Shown here in pieces: positions 34,026 to 40,925 of a stretch of DNA of 64,000 nt (positions are counted from its first letter, which is position 1; every line of letters starts with the position of its first letter). Source of the DNA: Clostridia bacterium (GTDB taxonomy: Bacteria > Bacillota > Clostridia > UMGS1883); NCBI GenBank assembly GCA_017451505.1, contig JAFTOF010000005.1:31432-95431 (forward strand), read 5' to 3'. Under the pieces are notes generated by a model that searched no databases, had not been told where the DNA came from, and worked only from the letters and a program-made list of their open reading frames with translations. A program made the translations under genes and the position numbers.

Positions 34026-34640
34026 TTAAAATAACCTATACACTCCGACTACTCTTCCTAAAATAGAAACACTTTCCACGATAATAGGCTCCATAAAATC
34101 ATTTTCGGGCTGAAGGCGGAAATGCCCGTCCTCTTTATAAAATGTTTTTACAGTAGCACTGTCGTCCACAAGTGCTACTACCATTTCTCCGTTACGGGCA
34201 ACCTCGCACTTTTCTACAATTACATAGTCCCCGTCAAGTATGCCTGCATTAATCATGCTTTCTCCGTGAACCTTCAGCATGTAGACATCATTCTTCTTGG
34301 CAAAGTCCATAGGAAGCGGAAAGGTGCGTTCTAAGTTTTCCTCTGCTAAAATGGGAAGTCCTGCACTTACCCTGCCTATTACGGGAACTTCCAGGTATTC
34401 CTTTTCCATAGCAGAAATGTTTGTGGGAACGTTCTTTAACCTTATTCCTCGTGAACTTCCGTTTTCCTTAATAATATGTCCGTTTTTTTCAAGTCGTTTT
34501 AAATATCCGTGAACCGTAGAGGGCGAGTTAAGACCAACGGCTTCACAAATTTCACGAACGGTGGGTGGGTAGCCTTTTTGGGAAACCTGCTTTTCTATAA
34601 AACTTAGTATCTGCTGCTGTTTATCTATATTTGCTGCCAA
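34026..34640 (-). CDS. lexA: LexA repressor
   Basis: 204 aa. An N-terminal winged helix (about residues 5-65, with the helix PPTVREICEAVGLNSPSTVHGYLKRLE) binds the SOS box. The C-terminal S24 protease has the self-cleavage site Ala93-Gly94 and the dyad Ser128 (GESM) and Lys165 (VKTF). RecA-bound ssDNA triggers cleavage and the SOS response. The start is TTG 34640: GGAGGG is 8 nt upstream, while the GTG at 34649 overlaps it. A matching SOS box overlaps its own promoter, so it is autoregulated. Confidence 0.95.
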   Translation of the reverse strand: MAANIDKQQQILSFIEKQVSQKGYPPTVREICEAVGLNSPSTVHGYLKRLEKNGHIIKENGSSRGIRLKNVPTNISAMEKEYLEVPVIGRVSAGLPILAEENLERTFPLPMDFAKKNDVYMLKVHGESMINAGILDGDYVIVEKCEVARNGEMVVALVDDSATVKTFYKEDGHFRLQPENDFMEPIIVESVSILGRVVGVYRLF

Positions 34641-34672
34641 ATATATCACCCTCCAAATTTTAGTATATATTG

Positions 34673-34701
34673 ATTATAACACACTTTAAAACAAAAATCA
34701 A
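34673..34701 (-). promoter_or_regulatory. lexA promoter
   Basis: On the minus strand TTGATT (34701-34696), 17-bp spacer, TATAAT (34678-34673). Confidence 0.8.
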
Positions 34702-34712
34702 ACATTTGTTCG
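34699..34712 (-). promoter_or_regulatory. SOS box (LexA operator) at lexA
   Basis: CGAACAAATGTTTG matches 13 of 14 positions of the Gram-positive consensus CGAACRNRYGTTYC and overlaps the -35 box by 3 nt, the expected layout for autorepression. Confidence 0.85.
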
Positions 34713-34770
34713 AAAAAAGTTGAAAATTTTAAGCTTTATGGAGCGATAATGTAATCAGAGTGAATTTTAC

Positions 34771-34799
34771 TTGACTTATTTGTCATAAATTGATATTAT
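34771..34799 (+). promoter_or_regulatory. Promoter of the unknown membrane protein gene
   Basis: TTGACT (34771-34776), 17-bp spacer, TATTAT (34794-34799), 33 nt before the GTG start. It is divergent from lexA; the SOS box is about 60 bp upstream of its -35. Confidence 0.7.
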
Positions 34800-34831
34800 A
34801 TAAGGGAATGTAGTAGAGAGGAAGTGGCATA

Positions 34832-36043
34832 GTGAATACAGAAAATAATGTAAATGAAAATATTGATGATACAAATCTCCAGACTGAAAACGCCATTGAT
34901 AATATTGAGCCTTCGGAAAATGTACAGACTCCCGAAGCTCCCCAAAAGAGTATAGAGGAGCAGACTGCGGACTTTGTTTCGGAATTTGCACCTGCCCCCA
35001 TTAATATTCCTAAGTATAACAGGGAAAAGGAGCAGAAAAAGGCTGAAAAAGCAGGACAAAAGGCTAAAAAACAGGTAACCCAAAAATCAAGAAAAAGACG
35101 GGCAAAGCTAAAGAAAGCAATTTATATTGCGAGAACGGCAGGGCTTTTCATTCTTCTTGCGGCAGTTGTGACCACTATGGTTTTCTCGCTCCTTGTGAAG
35201 ATGAACACAACAGAGCATGCTATAGAAACGGCAATCCGCAACAATAACCCCGAGCTTTTCACTATAGGAAAAATCAAGAAGCCTGATAAAATTAATCTCA
35301 GTCCCAGTTCTCCCAGAGCGGCATTGGCTGATATTATAAGGGATAACTCCGACCATGTTATTACATATGATGATATAGCCCGTGAGGTAAAGCGTTCCAA
35401 CTATTCGCACTTTTTGGCAACTCTATCCCACGATATTATTGATTATTATCTTTTCGGGAACGAGTATCAGGGAGTCACCGAGGAAAATATTGAATCGTTG
35501 ATTCTTTCAGCATCCAAGCGTATCTACGGATTGACAGGCAGAAATGTAGGGGAGAGTGCGTCTAAGGAATTTGCGGCATATATAAAGAATTCCTCTTTCT
35601 TTGACGACCTTTCACGCGAAAACATAATGCGTCAGACAAATACAGAGCAAACACAGCTTACATCAATTCTGTTTTCAACGATAACGCTTATTTGCCTTGT
35701 TGTTGCGGCGATACTTTTGATTGTACTTGTAATCGTAAGCTGCAAAGGAATAGCTCATAAAATTATCGGTTGGGCTATTATAATCGGCGGTGCACTGACA
35801 GGCATTGCAGGGTATTTTACAACTTCATTCTTTAATGCACGCAGTGAGCTTTTGAAAGATGTGGCAGAGGTAATACTCAATACCTTTAACCATAATGCAA
35901 TTATCTGGAGCGGTCTTACCGTTGTTATCGGTATCGTAATAATGCTTATGGGCAAAATGATAACTGATGAAGATGACGATTATGATGAATATGAAGAAAA
36001 CGGTTATATTGACGAAATAGAGCAGGTTGCAACAGAACAATAA
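34832..36043 (+). CDS. Unknown membrane protein with acidic N-terminus
   Basis: 403 aa, not recognised. The first 65 residues are acidic, Asn/Glu/Pro-rich and probably disordered. A very basic stretch (KSRKRRAKLKKA, about 85-96) comes just before the first membrane helix (about 100-122). A soluble helical part of about 155 residues follows, then three helices near 280-300, 305-325 and 348-368, and a final tail rich in Asp and Glu. The basic-before-helix pattern suggests the N-terminus is inside. GTG start with GAGAGGAAG upstream. It is divergent from lexA and ends in its own terminator. Possibly an envelope protein; function unknown. Confidence 0.6.
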   Translation: MNTENNVNENIDDTNLQTENAIDNIEPSENVQTPEAPQKSIEEQTADFVSEFAPAPINIPKYNREKEQKKAEKAGQKAKKQVTQKSRKRRAKLKKAIYIARTAGLFILLAAVVTTMVFSLLVKMNTTEHAIETAIRNNNPELFTIGKIKKPDKINLSPSSPRAALADIIRDNSDHVITYDDIAREVKRSNYSHFLATLSHDIIDYYLFGNEYQGVTEENIESLILSASKRIYGLTGRNVGESASKEFAAYIKNSSFFDDLSRENIMRQTNTEQTQLTSILFSTITLICLVVAAILLIVLVIVSCKGIAHKIIGWAIIIGGALTGIAGYFTTSFFNARSELLKDVAEVILNTFNHNAIIWSGLTVVIGIVIMLMGKMITDEDDDYDEYEENGYIDEIEQVATEQ

Positions 36044-36050
36044 GAAATGG

Positions 36051-36088
36051 AGGGTGTAAAAAGTATTTTTTACACCCTGCTTTTTTAA
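36051..36088 (+). terminator. Terminator of the unknown membrane protein gene
   Basis: AGGGTGTAAAAA (36051-36062) pairs perfectly with TTTTTACACCCT (36067-36078), then GCTTTTTTAA. Confidence 0.85.
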
Positions 36089-36109
36089 TAAATAAGAACG
36101 GAAGATTAT

Positions 36110-37084
36110 ATGATTATACCTATTTTCATTCCCCACGAAGGTTGTCCCAATGATTGTGCCTTTTGCAATCAGCGTACAATCAGCGGAAAAAGCTCTGCCC
36201 CAAGCCTTGACGATGCGAGGCTTATTATAGAGCAGTACCTTGAAAATGGCACAAAAAAAGCTGACCAGATTGCCTTTTTCGGTGGTAGCTTTACAGGGAT
36301 AAGTGCTCTAAAACAAAATGAATATCTCTCCCTCGCAAATGAGTATATAAAAAAGGGATTGGTCGGAAGCATACGCCTCTCCACCCGTCCCGATTATATC
36401 AGTGAGGACACGGTGAAAAGGCTTATTTCATTTGGCGTAAAAAATATTGAACTGGGAGCACAGTCCATGGACGAGGAGGTGCTTCGTGCTTCAAACAGGG
36501 GACACAGTGGCTACGATGTGGAAAAAGCCTCAGAAATCATACTAAAATGCGGAGCAATCTTAGGACTTCAGATGATGACGGGACTTCCACTTGATAATAT
36601 GGAAAAATGCTTGTACACCGCACAAAGATTCTGTGAACTGGGTGCGAAAGAAAGCCGTATATACCCCACTGTAGTTCTTCGTGGAACAAAGCTTGCCCAA
36701 ATGTATGCAGACGGAGAATATACCCCCCAAAGTGTGGAGGAAGCCGTGGCTGTATCGGCAAGGGTTTACAGGCTTTTTAAAGAAAGCGGAATAACGGTTC
36801 TCAGGATAGGCTTGCCCGATTCTGCCGAGCTAAGGGAAAACTATATTGCAGGGGCATATCACCCGTCATTGGGGGAGCTTGTAATGAGCCGTGACATTCG
36901 GAACAGAATCGAGGAAAGCCTCTGCGGGAAAAAAGAAGCAGAAATTCGTGTGAATCCCAAATTCATCTCCAAGGTAAACGGAAACAAACGCTGTAATATT
37001 GAATACTTCAAAAATAAAGGGATAAAAATTGCTATATTGGAGGATTCGTCTGTAGATGAATATGCCATAAAAAAAGAGCCTTAA
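36110..37084 (+). CDS. Radical SAM protein, Elp3-like (short form)
   Basis: 324 aa. The [4Fe-4S] cluster motif is CPNDCAFCNQ, a CxxxCxxC arrangement, near residues 12-19, followed by FFGGSFTGI, RLSTRPDYI, ELGAQSMDEEVL and the QMMTGLP barrel strand, the pattern of Elp3-type radical SAM proteins. There is no acetyltransferase domain, so it differs from true Elp3. Related Firmicute genes sit near ribonuclease III or SMC genes, but here the neighbour is a terminator. It generates a 5-deoxyadenosyl radical for an unknown methylation or tRNA-modification-like reaction. The stop lies in the shared terminator with the next, convergent gene. Confidence 0.85.
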   Translation: MIIPIFIPHEGCPNDCAFCNQRTISGKSSAPSLDDARLIIEQYLENGTKKADQIAFFGGSFTGISALKQNEYLSLANEYIKKGLVGSIRLSTRPDYISEDTVKRLISFGVKNIELGAQSMDEEVLRASNRGHSGYDVEKASEIILKCGAILGLQMMTGLPLDNMEKCLYTAQRFCELGAKESRIYPTVVLRGTKLAQMYADGEYTPQSVEEAVAVSARVYRLFKESGITVLRIGLPDSAELRENYIAGAYHPSLGELVMSRDIRNRIEESLCGKKEAEIRVNPKFISKVNGNKRCNIEYFKNKGIKIAILEDSSVDEYAIKKEP

Positions 37085-37101
37085 GGCTCTTTTTTTATGG
37101 C
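37064..37101. terminator. Bidirectional terminator holding both stop codons
   Basis: GCCATAAAAAAAGAGCC (37064-37080) pairs perfectly with 37085-37101 around a TTAA loop. The radical SAM stop (37082-37084) and the L,D-transpeptidase stop (37095-37097) are both inside the element. Confidence 0.9.
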
Positions 37102-37940
37102 AAAATTCTCACAGGAGTACCCACAGCAGTTATGTCAAAGAGTGCCTCTATATCCTCGTTATACATACGAATACAGCCGTTTGATGCCGCTGTTCCTATA
37201 GATGCAGGGTTATTTGTGCCATGTATTCCGTACCCTTTTGCAGATAGTCCCAACCACCGTGTTCCATATGGCCCACCTGGGTCTATTTCCTTATTTACAA
37301 CTTCGAACACGCCCACCGGTGTAGGAGTTTCTTCCTTTCCCGTGGCTACAATGTATTCGCGGAAAAGGTTTCCGTTTTTGTTGACTGTCAGCCTTTTCGC
37401 ACTAATATTCACAATGATTTCTATGGGCGAAGGAGCAAGAGGAATACAGATAATCTGCCCGACACGAAGATTACGGGGATTAATATCGGGATTAATCCTT
37501 AAAATTTCCTGAGCCTCCACCTCAAAAGATGCGGCAATGGCACGGATGGTATCACCGCTTCTTATCACATAAAAATTCCGCGTGGGACACATAGGCGGCT
37601 CCTGAAACCTCTCTGCAATGCAGATTCTTTGCCCCACACGAAGGTTATATGGGTCAATATCGGGGTTAGTTCTTAAAAGTGCCTCCACATCAGTACCGAA
37701 ACGAACAGCGATGGATAAAAGAGTGTCCCCCTCATTCACGTTATAGGGCAGCGTGCCTACAGGACATGTTACGGGCTGATTTGTTGCCGATATTACACAA
37801 ATCCGCCTGCCCACGGGGAGATTTGCGGGGTCAAGCCCGGGATTCAGCCGCAGTATATTTTCGGGAGTTGTATCAAATTTTGCCGCAATGGTAAAGAGTA
37901 TATCTCCCTCCTGTATAATATAAAACTGTCCGCAAGCCAT
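37095..37940 (-). CDS. LysM x3 - L,D-transpeptidase (YkuD)
   Basis: 281 aa. Three LysM domains (about residues 4-49, 64-109, 122-167) bind glycan strands. A YkuD domain (172-280) has GIHGTNNPASIG with His240 and SNGCIRM with Cys256 and Arg258, the complete catalytic set, so it should form L,D-cross-links or attach peptides in peptidoglycan. There is no signal peptide, which for LysM proteins of spore-formers suggests a spore-coat or cortex role in the mother cell. The start ATG overlaps the stop of the upstream LysM gene (TAATG), with GGAGG 12 nt before, so translation is coupled. Confidence 0.9.
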   Translation of the reverse strand: MACGQFYIIQEGDILFTIAAKFDTTPENILRLNPGLDPANLPVGRRICVISATNQPVTCPVGTLPYNVNEGDTLLSIAVRFGTDVEALLRTNPDIDPYNLRVGQRICIAERFQEPPMCPTRNFYVIRSGDTIRAIAASFEVEAQEILRINPDINPRNLRVGQIICIPLAPSPIEIIVNISAKRLTVNKNGNLFREYIVATGKEETPTPVGVFEVVNKEIDPGGPYGTRWLGLSAKGYGIHGTNNPASIGTAASNGCIRMYNEDIEALFDITAVGTPVRILP

Positions 37941-38590
37941 TACTCGCTCGTCACCTCCGTTCCTACAGGAACAAGGTTAAAGACCGTGTCCATATCATTG
38001 TCGGAAAGAATGATGTCCCGACTGCTTCTCTGTGCCGATTTGGAAGAAATTGCAACATTGGGGACAAGGGTATTAAGCCTCTTTTTTCCTCCAAATGAGG
38101 TATCTATCTGCTTTTGCACAATAGCGGAGGAAAATCCCTCCATGGGGTTTACACAGTTGAAGGAAACGCTGTCCCCCGAATTATATGACAGGGTAAGAAG
38201 ATTCCCATTTAAGACAATACAAAGCTTGGGCGGTGCCAGCGGTATACAAAGAATCATTCCCTCGTAAAGGTCGTCAGGGTCAATTCCTATATTGGAATAA
38301 AGAATTTGTGCACTGCTCACGCCAAAATAGTCAGCAATGGAGTCTATTGTATCACCTTGATGTACTACATAATAATTGGTTGTTCTGCAAGCGGGATAAT
38401 AGCTTAGTGGTTGGGGAATACAAAGCTCGTCACCCACGTTTATTAAGTTTACATTTTCTATGGAATTAATTTCGGCAAGCCTTGACACACTTGTTTCAAA
38501 GGTTTTAGCAATAGTGTAAAGAGTATCTCCTTGCCTTACAGTGTAGGGGAAGCTGCCGGCAGGACAGTTCCACTTAAAATTACAGCTCAT
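37940..38590 (-). CDS. LysM x2 protein with degenerate L,D-transpeptidase domain
   Basis: 216 aa. Two LysM domains (about residues 14-59 and 72-117) precede a C-terminal part (122-216) that lines up with the YkuD domain of the downstream gene: SSRDIILSDNDMDTVFNLVPVGTEV opposes NGCIRMYNEDIEALFDITAVGTPVR. The catalytic His, Cys and Arg positions are replaced (the SNGCIRM segment is SSRDIIL), so it is probably inactive and may bind or regulate instead. No signal peptide. Its GAGGTGA binding site is in a hairpin just before ATG 38590. It is translationally coupled to the active enzyme. Confidence 0.75.
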   Translation of the reverse strand: MSCNFKWNCPAGSFPYTVRQGDTLYTIAKTFETSVSRLAEINSIENVNLINVGDELCIPQPLSYYPACRTTNYYVVHQGDTIDSIADYFGVSSAQILYSNIGIDPDDLYEGMILCIPLAPPKLCIVLNGNLLTLSYNSGDSVSFNCVNPMEGFSSAIVQKQIDTSFGGKKRLNTLVPNVAISSKSAQRSSRDIILSDNDMDTVFNLVPVGTEVTSE

Positions 38591-38593
38591 AAA

Positions 38594-38630
38594 AAATCAC
38601 CTCACGAATATCATATTCGTAAGGTGATTT
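38594..38630 (-). promoter_or_regulatory. Hairpin with T run directly before the LysM x2 start
   Basis: On the minus strand a 9-bp stem AAATCACCT/AGGTGATTT, one mismatch, then a further 6-7 bp (ACGAAT/ATTCGT), followed by TTTTTT and ATG. The arm carries the GAGGTGA binding site. It fits a terminator for the upstream COG0523 operon and may mask the next start. Confidence 0.7.
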
Positions 38631-38641
38631 GCTTGTTACAA

Positions 38642-38723
38642 TATAGGAAATTAGATAAAATTAAGACGCGTGCAACAATGTCAACACCAAGCAGGTGTGC
38701 AGCGAGGGTTAAGCAGCACGCTT
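38642..38723 (-). repeat. 82-bp dispersed repeat, copy 2 (after the YcgQ-type GTPase gene)
   Basis: Reverse complement of 15067-15148 with 71 of 82 identical and no gap. On the minus strand it starts 1 nt after the stop codon of the gene ending at 38725. The pairing arms GCGTGC (minus, 38721-38716) and GCACGC (38673-38668) are conserved. Same relation to a stop codon as copy 1. Confidence 0.85.
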
Positions 38724-38724
38724 A

Positions 38725-39669
38725 TCAATAAAACGTTGCAAGCTCCTGCTCGGGGGCAGAGGTTATTGCCGTTTCTTCAATATGAATTACAGGTCCCTTT
38801 CCCTGATAGAATTTGCAATATTCAATTTTTATGGTGCCTGTAACCATAATCCAGTCACGGCTTTTTATGCTATGCTTACCCTTGCATATGCAAACAATGG
38901 GGCTGTATTCCACATCATCAATACAGCAGGTCATAATATGGCGTCCCGCCACGAAGGTATTATCGGGCATCCTGTTGTCATAGGCACATATTCCGCGGAA
39001 TTTGATTTTCTTGCCGTTGTATTTATCGGTTTCTTCAAGCAGGTCACGGTACCACAGGGCATAATCGGAATCCTCAATTTTAATAAGGGGTGCATTGATG
39101 TCAAAGGGAAGCGGGTCTTCAATATCGTCGTATTCCACATTGCCGTCGGGGTATTCGTAGGCAATATCTGCACGCCTGTTTACACCGCGGACGATTTTAT
39201 GAAGCTCTGTTTTGTCTATGCTTTTATTCATTCTGTTGAACACCACAAGCTCACAAATCCTCAGCTTATCCACTGTCTGATTTCGCATGTTGGCGTTATA
39301 ATTCAAAAATGTTGTTGCATCGGCAAACATCATACATTGCACAAGGGTGAATCCTTTCGGAAAAGAGGAGAGAAGGTCCTGGGTGTTCCACATTCCGTTG
39401 TACTCTATAATTACCCTTTCACACGCCGTTTCCTTTTGCAGTGCGGTAAGTGCCTTGGGCGTAATTTCTTCGGGAGTATCAAAAACCTTTAAGGTAACAT
39501 TATTTCCCGAGAAAAGCGAAGGCTCGTATTCCTCCACACCCTCCTCGCATATGATAAGAAGGGTTTTTTCGCCGTTATTAAAGCGTACGTCACAGAGAGT
39601 GTCCTGAATGAATTTCGTCTTTCCTGATTCAAGAAAGCCTAAAAATAAATATACGGGAATTTCTTTCAT
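38725..39669 (-). CDS. COG0523-like GTPase fused to a YcgQ/DUF1980-type C-terminal domain
   Basis: 314 aa. The N-terminal domain has a Walker A GFLESGKT (residues 11-18) and a modified G4 NRMN (145-148). It lacks the CxCC metal motif. The C-terminal part (about 218-305) holds KIKFRGICAY and FVAGRHIMTCC, DWIMVTGTI, the pattern of the DUF1980 (YcgQ) C-terminal domain, a suspected OB-like metal-linked module. In the proteins I know these two occur separately, so this is a fusion. It lies 15 nt downstream of the His-rich COG0523 gene on the same strand, so the two are one operon, probably for metal delivery. Confidence 0.75.
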   Translation of the reverse strand: MKEIPVYLFLGFLESGKTKFIQDTLCDVRFNNGEKTLLIICEEGVEEYEPSLFSGNNVTLKVFDTPEEITPKALTALQKETACERVIIEYNGMWNTQDLLSSFPKGFTLVQCMMFADATTFLNYNANMRNQTVDKLRICELVVFNRMNKSIDKTELHKIVRGVNRRADIAYEYPDGNVEYDDIEDPLPFDINAPLIKIEDSDYALWYRDLLEETDKYNGKKIKFRGICAYDNRMPDNTFVAGRHIMTCCIDDVEYSPIVCICKGKHSIKSRDWIMVTGTIKIEYCKFYQGKGPVIHIEETAITSAPEQELATFY

Positions 39670-39684
39670 TGTGTATCCCTCCGA

Positions 39685-40782
39685 TTAAAGCTTAAAAAGC
39701 TCACATAGCTTTTCTTCATCAATATTTGCACCTATTACGCAGATTCTTCCGATTGTACTGCTGCTTCCGCTTCTTACATCGGCTTCGCCGGGAACGTAGT
39801 CAAAATGAATCCAACCGTCTTCACCCTTTACAATTCCCTTGGCACGAAGCACTGTGCCGTAGCTGATGCTTTCAAGCTCTCTTAAAATATTTTCAATCTC
39901 TTCTTTGGTGAAAGAACGCACTGTTTCCTTGCCCCAGCTTGTAAACACCTCGTCTGCGTGATGATGGTGATGGTCATGACAGCCACAGTCACAATGTTCG
40001 CCATGTTCGTGATGGTGCTCGTGATGATGCTCATGGCAATCGCAGTGTTCATCATGCTCATGATGATGCTCATGACAATCACAATGCTCATCGTGATTAT
40101 GATGATGCTCGTGGCAGTGACAATGCTCATCGTGTTCGTGATGGTGATGATGTTCTTCTTTAAGAGATTCTAAATCCTTTTCCAGTGTGTTATGGTTTTC
40201 TATTGCATCAAGGATTACCTTACCATCAATATCCTCCCAGTCGGTTGTGATAATCTGTGCATCCTTGTTATGCTCTCTTATAAGATTAACACATTCCTCA
40301 AGCTTGTCCTCGGAAAGTGATGCCGTGTGGCTGAGTATAATACATGACGCATTTTCAATCTGGTCGTTATAAAACTCACCGAAATTTTTCATATACATTT
40401 TGCATTTCTTTGCATCTGCAACTGCACAGAAGCTGTTAAGCAGTGTGTTTTCATCCGTTACACCCTCAACTGCACGGATAACGTCACTGAGCTTTCCCAC
40501 GCCTGACGGCTCAATCAAAATTCTGTCGGGAGCGTACTCCTTTTTCACCTTTTTCAGAGCCTCGGCAAAATCGCCTACAAGAGAGCAGCAGATACAGCCC
40601 GAATTCATTTCGTTTACCTGTATTCCCGCTTCCTGCATAAAGCCGCCGTCAATGCCGATTTCACCAAACTCATTTTCGATTAAGACAAGCTTTTCGCCAT
40701 TATATGCTTCCTTAATGAGCTTTTTTATGAGAGTTGTTTTTCCTGCTCCCAGAAAGCCCGAAAAAATATCTATTTTTGTCAT
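39685..40782 (-). CDS. COG0523 GTPase with His/Cys-rich insertion (zinc chaperone-like)
   Basis: 365 aa. Walker A GFLGAGKTT (residues 9-17), ENEFGEIGIDG switch, the metal-binding GCICCSL (Cys63, Cys65, Cys66) and a CobW C-terminal domain (about 286-365) are present. The usual NKxD G4 motif is replaced by SHTA. Residues 211-275 are a His/Cys-rich metal sponge built on three 13-aa repeats (HEHDEHCDCHEHH-like). COG0523 proteins hand Zn2+, Co2+ or Ni2+ to target enzymes. The start is ATG 40782, with AAAGGGATGA upstream. It is divergent from the znuA gene, which carries a Fur-family box, so a zinc role is likely. Confidence 0.88.
   Translation of the reverse strand: MTKIDIFSGFLGAGKTTLIKKLIKEAYNGEKLVLIENEFGEIGIDGGFMQEAGIQVNEMNSGCICCSLVGDFAEALKKVKKEYAPDRILIEPSGVGKLSDVIRAVEGVTDENTLLNSFCAVADAKKCKMYMKNFGEFYNDQIENASCIILSHTASLSEDKLEECVNLIREHNKDAQIITTDWEDIDGKVILDAIENHNTLEKDLESLKEEHHHHHEHDEHCHCHEHHHNHDEHCDCHEHHHEHDEHCDCHEHHHEHHHEHGEHCDCGCHDHHHHHADEVFTSWGKETVRSFTKEEIENILRELESISYGTVLRAKGIVKGEDGWIHFDYVPGEADVRSGSSSTIGRICVIGANIDEEKLCELFKL
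40023..40139 (-). repeat. Three 39-bp tandem repeats encoding the His/Cys-rich segment
   Basis: Units at 40023-40061, 40062-40100 and 40101-40139 share the opening GATGATGCTC on the plus strand and differ at several positions. They encode 13-aa His/Cys/Glu units. Slippage could change the copy number. Confidence 0.85.
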
Positions 40783-40807
40783 CAAAAATCATCCCTTTCA
40801 AGGTTTT

Positions 40808-40836
40808 ATTATAAAACTTTTTTTTCTTTTAGTCAA
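40808..40836 (-). promoter_or_regulatory. Promoter of the COG0523 operon
   Basis: On the minus strand TTGACT (40836-40831), 17-bp spacer, TATAAT (40813-40808). Confidence 0.8.
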
Positions 40837-40852
40837 TATTTAAGAATGTAAC

Positions 40853-40881
40853 TTGACAAAATATTGCAACAATAGTAAAAT
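40853..40881 (+). promoter_or_regulatory. Promoter of the znuA gene
   Basis: TTGACA (40853-40858), 17-bp spacer, TAAAAT (40876-40881). It is divergent from the COG0523 promoter, with the -35 boxes 16 bp apart. Confidence 0.82.
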
Positions 40882-40895
40882 GAAAAGGTCAAATA

Positions 40896-40910
40896 TGAGA
40901 ATGATTTTCA
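40896..40910 (+). promoter_or_regulatory. Fur/Zur-family operator
   Basis: TGAGAATGATTTTCA is a 7-1-7 palindrome with one mismatch between arms, and matches the Fur consensus TGATAATNATTATCA at all but two positions. It lies just after the expected transcription start of znuA and would block elongation. Zur is most likely given the gene, but Fur or PerR cannot be told apart by sequence. Confidence 0.78.
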
Positions 40911-40925
40911 AATTGGAGCGTTATT

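Noticed and set aside
38782..39492. 236-codon plus-strand frame opposite the YcgQ-type GTPase gene
   Set aside because: It mirrors the codon pattern of the real gene; no start signal and no recognisable domain.
40023..40139. Three 39-bp units suggesting a CRISPR array
   Set aside because: No spacers: the units are contiguous, diverged and in frame with a coding sequence.
39958..40173. Met/Val-rich frame on the plus strand over the His/Cys-rich region
   Set aside because: It is the mirror of CAT/CAC-rich codons in the COG0523 gene; its composition follows from that and there is no ribosome binding site.
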